From NCBI GenBank assembly GCA_964397045.1, contig CAYNHF010000004.1:1-5369 (forward strand): DNA of 5,369 nt, given 5' to 3'. Below the pieces are notes generated by a model, which was given only the letters and a program-made list of their open reading frames with translations, did no database searches and had not been told where the DNA came from. Position 1 is the stretch's first letter; each line of letters begins with the position of its first letter. Position numbers and translations under genes: made by a program. Shown in pieces: positions 4,687 to 5,369 of the stretch. Source of the DNA: CAYNHF01 sp964397045. GTDB lineage: Bacteria > Actinomycetota > Acidimicrobiia > Spongiisociales > UBA5794.

Positions 4687-4943
4687 CCACCACGCCATCG
4701 GACGACGTTGCGATCGTCGCCACGCTCGATACCAGCGGGTTGCTGTGCCCGCTACCGGTGTACAAGGCAGCGCTGGCACTCCAGCCGCTTGCCTCTGGCG
4801 AAGTGCTCGAATTGATCTGCACCGACCCGGGATCGCTCGCCGACATCCCCGCCATGGTCAGGCAGCGTGGCGACGAACTGCTCGACACGAACCAAACCGA
4901 CACCACCCAGGTTTTCCTCATAAGGAAAGGCGCGTCACTATGA
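4683..4943 (+). CDS. tusA: TusA/SirA-family sulfur carrier protein
   Basis: The 86-residue protein has the TusA signature LDTSGLLCPLPVYKA: Cys22 in the CPxP motif is the residue that carries persulfide sulfur, followed by the usual amphipathic helix and the segment GEVLELICTDPGSLADIPA that forms the central strands of the two-layer fold. Length is typical (TusA proteins have about 75-85 residues). TusA proteins take sulfur from a cysteine desulfurase or rhodanese and hand it to tRNA thiolation, molybdenum cofactor or dissimilatory sulfur pathways. Its place 31 bases after a cysteine synthase and overlapping a DsrE-like gene by four bases points to a sulfur-relay role coupled to cysteine supply here, which is inference. 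Third bases are mostly G or C, like its neighbours. Confidence 0.9.
   Translation: MTTTPSDDVAIVATLDTSGLLCPLPVYKAALALQPLASGEVLELICTDPGSLADIPAMVRQRGDELLDTNQTDTTQVFLIRKGASL
4922..4930 (+). promoter_or_regulatory. Ribosome binding site of the DsrE-like gene
   Basis: AAGGAAAGG lies inside the TusA coding end, nine bases before ATG 4940. Together with the ATGA overlap (4940-4943) it fixes the start and suggests translational coupling. Confidence 0.55.
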
Positions 4944-5369
4944 CTGCACCGGCACAGCTCGCCGCGAACTCAACCCAGGTCGAACCTGGTCCCAAGCGAA
5001 TCGCATTGGTGGCGTCAAAAGGAACACTCGATCAGGCCTATCCGCCACTCATCCTGGCCATCACCGCGGTCAGCATGGGCTGGGAGGCCGGGATCTACTT
5101 CACCTTCTACGGGCTCGACATCCTGCACAAGGACCGATTCGAGAAGCTGAAGGTTGCTTCGCTGGCCAACCCATCTGGGCCGATCCAGCTACCGAGTATT
5201 GTCGGCGCCATCCCCGGCGCCACCGCAGTAGCAACCAAGACGATGAAGGGATGGATGGAGCGATCTGCCATGCCCACGTTGCCCGAGTTCATCGAGATGG
5301 CACAGGCCGGCGGGGTTCAGTTCTTTGCATGCGCCACCACGATGGGTGTGATGAGCGTCCAGGAGTCGG
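4940..5369 (+). CDS. DsrE/DsrF/DrsH-like family protein (3' end outside window)
   Basis: The first 143 residues are present; the frame is still open at the window end, so the protein is incomplete because of the window and not because of mutation. The pattern matches the DsrE/DsrF/DrsH-like (peroxiredoxin-like, COG2210) family: KRIALVASKGTLDQAYPPLILA (19-40, first strand and helix), a hydrophobic AVSMGWEAGIYFTFYGLDIL segment (43-62), KLKVASLANP (69-78), PTLPEFIEMAQAGGV (112-126) and FFACATTMGVM (129-138). Cys131 sits where family members keep a cysteine near the end of a strand. DsrE-fold proteins exchange sulfur with TusA through persulfide cysteines, so overlap with the TusA gene fits a two-protein relay. 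Compared with relatives, the remaining part should be short, roughly 20-30 residues. Annotators often call this family peroxiredoxin, but there is no peroxiredoxin active site. Confidence 0.88.
   Translation, partial: MTAPAQLAANSTQVEPGPKRIALVASKGTLDQAYPPLILAITAVSMGWEAGIYFTFYGLDILHKDRFEKLKVASLANPSGPIQLPSIVGAIPGATAVATKTMKGWMERSAMPTLPEFIEMAQAGGVQFFACATTMGVMSVQES

Overview
The window comes from a high-GC bacterium. Gene style and content suggest an actinobacterium: possible leaderless starts, a CopC-CopD fusion, and a poly-cysteine leader peptide of the kind best known from mycobacteria. An Acidimicrobiia-like lineage is only a guess. The genome region is chromosomal in character; I see no insertion sequence, tRNA, rRNA or CRISPR array.

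Left third (1-1398). The window opens on the last 32 codons of an unidentified plus-strand gene (2-100). A decayed stub of an alpha/beta-hydrolase gene follows at about 289-558: it matches the family N-terminus for about 65 codons, then breaks off. Next come a cluster of four degenerate direct repeats (504-635), two adjacent palindromes (639-668), and about 700 bp with no convincing gene. That last stretch does hold unusually long open frames on both strands, in the same codon register.

Middle (1399-3470). One confident minus-strand gene encodes a fused CopC-CopD copper protein: signal peptide, periplasmic Cu(II)-binding domain, proline/threonine-rich linker and multi-pass membrane domain. 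About 700 bp of mostly gene-free DNA separates it from the divergent sulfur operon; one possible short coding remnant lies at 2949-3155.

Right third (3437-5369). This is the most interesting part. A promoter-like -10 box (3488-3493) sits six bases upstream of a GTG that opens a 25-codon leader peptide (3500-3577). Six of the residues between positions 7 and 18 are cysteine. Hand folding of the leader RNA gives three mutually exclusive stems: a 1:2 stem spanning the Cys codons (3520-3562), a 2:3 antiterminator (3556-3563 with 3612-3621), and a 3:4 intrinsic terminator with a U tract (3610-3643). This is the layout of a textbook amino-acid attenuator, here for cysteine. Downstream are a PLP-dependent cysteine synthase family enzyme (3668-4651), a TusA-family sulfur carrier (4683-4943) and a DsrE/DsrF/DrsH-like protein that runs off the window (4940-5369). 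The last two overlap by ATGA, and a 12-codon minicistron may bridge the first two. The inference is a cysteine/sulfur-relay operon whose transcription rises when charged Cys-tRNA is scarce.
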